Shown piece by piece: positions 61,256 to 64,000 of a stretch of DNA of 64,000 nucleotides. A program made the position numbers and the translations under genes. How positions within the stretch are numbered: the first letter of the stretch is position 1; every line of letters starts with the position of its first letter. The stretch comes from Dromiciops gliroides. Taxonomy: Eukaryota > Chordata > Mammalia > Microbiotheria > Microbiotheriidae. The notes below the pieces were generated by a model. That model was given only the letters and a program-made list of their open reading frames with translations, did not search any database and was not told the origin of the DNA. The DNA is taken from contig NC_057867.1 in NCBI RefSeq assembly GCF_019393635.1, positions 744,121 to 808,120 on the forward strand, given 5' to 3'.

Positions 61256-62154
61256 TCAGGAGCACCCCATAGGGCCATAAAGAAAAACCTTAGAAAAGTT
61301 AAATATAGTAGATCTCTTGAGAAAACTGAATGGGAACAGAAAGGAATATACTTTTTTTTCTCTGCTGCACATGGCACCTTCACAAAAATTGATCACGTGG
61401 TAGGGCATAAAAACCTTACAAACAAATGCAGAATCGCAGAAATATTGCAATAAAAATTACATGAAAGTGTAGATTAAGTTAATTGGAGGCAATCCTAAGG
61501 AATGGGTCAAAGAACAAATCATAGAAACAATAACTTCATTAAAAAGAATAATAATGAGACAATTCTCCAGAATTTGTAGGATTACAGCCAAAGCACTACT
61601 TAGGGGAAAATTTTCTGTCTAGCACATGTCAACAAAAGCAGATCAATTAATTGAGCATTCAGCACGCGCGCTCGCACACACACCCCAAAATTAAAAATAC
61701 CCAGTTGAAAATCCTGAAAATTAGAGTAAAAAAATTGAAAGAAAAACATTGAACTAATAACTAGGAGCTGGCTGGGGAGAGAAGCAGTCAAATAGATAAA
61801 CCAGGGTTTAATTTAATTTAAAACCAAAAATGAAAAGGGCATCACCAGTGAAGGTGAAATGAATGATTAGGAGTTATTTTGCCCAAGTTTATGCCAGAAA
61901 ATTGACAATCCAAGTGAAATAAATAGAGATTTACAAAAATAGAAATCAGATTAACAGAACAGGAAATAGAATACTTAAATACCTCTATCTTAGGAAAGGA
62001 AATTGAATAAGCCATCGATGAGCTCCCCAAGAAAAAGTTCTCAGGACCAGATGGATTCACAAGTGAATTCTACCAAACATTTAAGGAACAATTAATAGGG
62101 ATTAATTATTTTATATAATTATTATATAAACTATTTTAAAAATAGGTAAATACC

Positions 62155-62228
62155 GGCTTCAGACACTTGAGACTTACTAGCTGTGTGACCCTGGGCAAGT
62201 CACTTAACCCTCATTGCCCCACCAAAAA
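62155..62228 (+). mobile_element. partial WSINE1-type SINE in L1
   Basis: Only the 3' half is present: 'ggcttcagacacttgagac', 'tagctgtgtgaccctgggc', 'cacttaaccctcattgcc' and an A tail. Confidence 0.85.
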
Positions 62229-62770
62229 AATAAGAATAGGTAAATAAGTAGTCGTACCAAATGCCTTTTTATGATAAATATGGGGTTTTTTTTAACCTAA
62301 ACCAGGCAGAGCCAAAACAAAAAATTATAGACCAATTTCCCTAATGAATATCAATGCAAAAATTTTAAATAGAATATTAGTAATGAGATTACAGCAATTT
62401 ATCACCAGAATAATATACTGACCAGGTGAGATTTATGCCAGGAATGCAAGGCTGGTTCAACATTAGGAAAACTCTCAACATAATCGACCAGTAACAAAAC
62501 TAACCAGAATCACATGATTAATATCAATAGATGCAGAGGAATCTGATTCAGTGCCATACCAATCAGACTACCTAAAGATGATTTTAGAGAGCTAGAAAAA
62601 GTAACAATTCATCTGTAAGAACAAAGGGCAATATCGAGGGAACTAATAGAAACGCAACATTTGACAAAAGTTGCTGAGTAAACAAAACTGGAAAGTAGTT
62701 TGGAAGAAACTAGGTATAGATCAACATCTCACACTGTATTACCAAGATAAAGTCAAAATGGATACAGGAG

Positions 62771-62912
62771 GGGGGCAGCTAGGTGGCACACTGGCCTTGG
62801 ATTCAGGAAGACCTGAGTTCAAATCCAGCCTCAGATACTTAACATTTACTAGCTGTGTGACCCTGGGCAAGTCACTTAACCCTCATTGTCCTGCCCCAAA
62901 ACAAACAAAAAA
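62771..62912 (+). mobile_element. WSINE1-type SINE in L1
   Basis: Head shortened by a small deletion ('ggggcagctaggtggcacac' then 'tggccttggattcagg'), core and tail present. Flanking 'aaaatggata' occurs at 62756 and 62911. Confidence 0.9.
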
Positions 62913-62999
62913 ATGGATAAAGGATTTAGACATAAAGGGTGATATAAGTAAATTAGGGGAATGTGGAATAGTTTACCTGTCAGATCTCTGGAAAAAGGA

Positions 63000-63139
63000 T
63001 GAGTTGGGTAGTGCACCAGCCCTGGAGTCAGGAGTACCTGAGTTCAAATCTGGCCTCAGATACTTAACATTTACTAGCTGTGTGACCCTGGGCAAGTCAC
63101 ATAACCCCAATTGCCTCACCAAAAAAAAAAAAAAAAAAG
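63000..63139 (+). mobile_element. WSINE1-type SINE in L1
   Basis: Head lost at its very start; 'agtgcaccagccctggagtc' to an A tail of about 17. Flanks share 'aaaaaggatgagtt' (62993) and 'aaaaaggacgagtt' (63134). Confidence 0.9.
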
Positions 63140-63485
63140 GACGAGTTTATGACCAAACAAGAGATAGAGAAGATCACAGGAAGTAAAATGGATAATTTGG
63201 GTTACATTAAATTAAAAAAGCTTTTACACAAATAAAACTAATACAGACAGAATTTGAAGGAAAATGGGAAATAAAAATATTTACCGCTAGAGGCCATTAA
63301 GGCTCCGGTGCTATTGGAGAAATCCACAAAGGTTTCTAAGCTATATAGGGAAAATAAACCAAATTTATAAGAATACAAGCCATTTCTCAATTGAAAAATG
63401 GTCAAAGGATATGAACAAGCAGTTTTCAGAAGAAGAAATCAAAGCTATTAATAGTCACATGAAAAAATATTCTAAATCACTATTG

Positions 63486-63645
63486 TTTGTTTTTTGGTTT
63501 TTTTTAGTGAGGCAATTGGGGTTAAGTGACTTGTTTAGGGTCACACAGCTAGTAAGTGTTAAGTGTCTGAGGCCAGATTTGAACTCAGGTAGTCCTGACT
63601 CCATGGCTGGTGCTCTATCCACTGCGCCATCTAGCTGCCCCCTAA
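63486..63645 (-). mobile_element. WSINE1-type SINE in L1
   Basis: Minus-strand copy; flanked by 'taaatcactattg' at 63473 and again at 63642, the target-site duplication. Confidence 0.92.
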
Positions 63646-64000
63646 ATCACTATTGATTATTGAAACAACTCTAAAATACCACCTTACACCTATCAGATTA
63701 GTTAACGTGATAGAAAAAGGAAAATGACAAATGTTGGAGGGTATGTGGAAAAATTGGGACATTAATGTACTCTTGGTGGAGTTGTGAACTAGTCCATTCT
63801 GGAAAACAGTTTGGAACTACGTCCAAAGGGCTATAAAACTGTGTATACCCTTTGACCCAACAATACCTCTACCAGGTCTGTATCCCAAGGAGATCAAAGA
63901 AAAGGGAAAATCACCTATTTATATAAAAATGTTTATAGCAGCTCTTTTTGTGGTGGCAAAGAACTGGAAATTGAGGGGATGTCCATCAATTGGGGAATGG

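Larger units (their letters stand above)
61256..64000 (+). mobile_element. degraded L1 (LINE) with SINEs inserted, runs off the window
   Basis: Plus-strand L1 ORF2 pieces in the right order: endonuclease region near 61355-61420 (like 'HGTFTKIDHV'), '[17 protein letters not shown]' at about 62040-62090, reverse transcriptase text '[10 protein letters not shown]' near 62320 and 'MPGMQGWFNIRKTL' near 62435, then the late ORF2/3' part (63190-64000). Stops and deletions are many, so it is a dead copy. AT-rich, unlike the gene region. The same family supplies the minus-strand pieces at 10240 and 34310. Confidence 0.85.

Overview
The window is vertebrate nuclear DNA and almost certainly marsupial. 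It holds two intron-rich genes on the + strand, IQSEC2 and KDM5C, in tandem. In human Xp11.22 the same genes are neighbours in the same order and transcriptional direction. At least a dozen copies of a tRNA-derived SINE of the marsupial WSINE1/MAR1 type (box head, core ending GTGTGACCCTGGGCAAGTCACTTAACCC, cited here only as a family mark) and marsupial-type L1 fragments point to a marsupial, perhaps an Australian one. Continuous frames and this gene pair suggest the X chromosome rather than the Y.

Layout. Positions 1-6950 are upstream intergenic DNA with old repeats and perhaps the 3' end of an unidentified gene (AATAAA at 1140). Positions 6950-8650 are a CpG island with the IQSEC2 promoter and first coding exon. 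IQSEC2 has 15 main coding exons from 7832 to 43550. All junction phases were checked by hand, and the product is about 1,604 residues if one extra C in the last exon is discounted. It is an ARF guanine-nucleotide exchange factor of the postsynaptic density: coiled coil, IQ motif, Sec7, PH, and a C-terminal PDZ ligand STVV. Its 3' UTR ends near 45210. Only a few hundred bases later the KDM5C CpG island begins. KDM5C has 25 coding exons from 46232 to 59468 (1,577 residues): JmjN, ARID, PHD1, JmjC, C5HC2 zinc finger, PLU-1 region, PHD2. Its last poly(A) signal is at 60178. From about 61260 to the end lies a degraded L1 with several SINEs inserted in it.

The most interesting content is inside IQSEC2: a 30-nt microexon; an 81-nt phase-symmetric candidate cassette exon; two candidate alternative first exons that splice in the right phase to exon 3; a candidate alternative terminal exon that would remove the PDZ ligand; a 27-glutamate run; a 13-bp minisatellite just inside intron 1; an extra C in an 11-C run that breaks the last exon's frame; and a full-length 7SL RNA retropseudogene. 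KDM5C has a candidate 82-nt terminal intron that would switch its C-terminus, and a 5' UTR ATG embedded in a YY1-type site. No previously unknown multi-gene system is visible.
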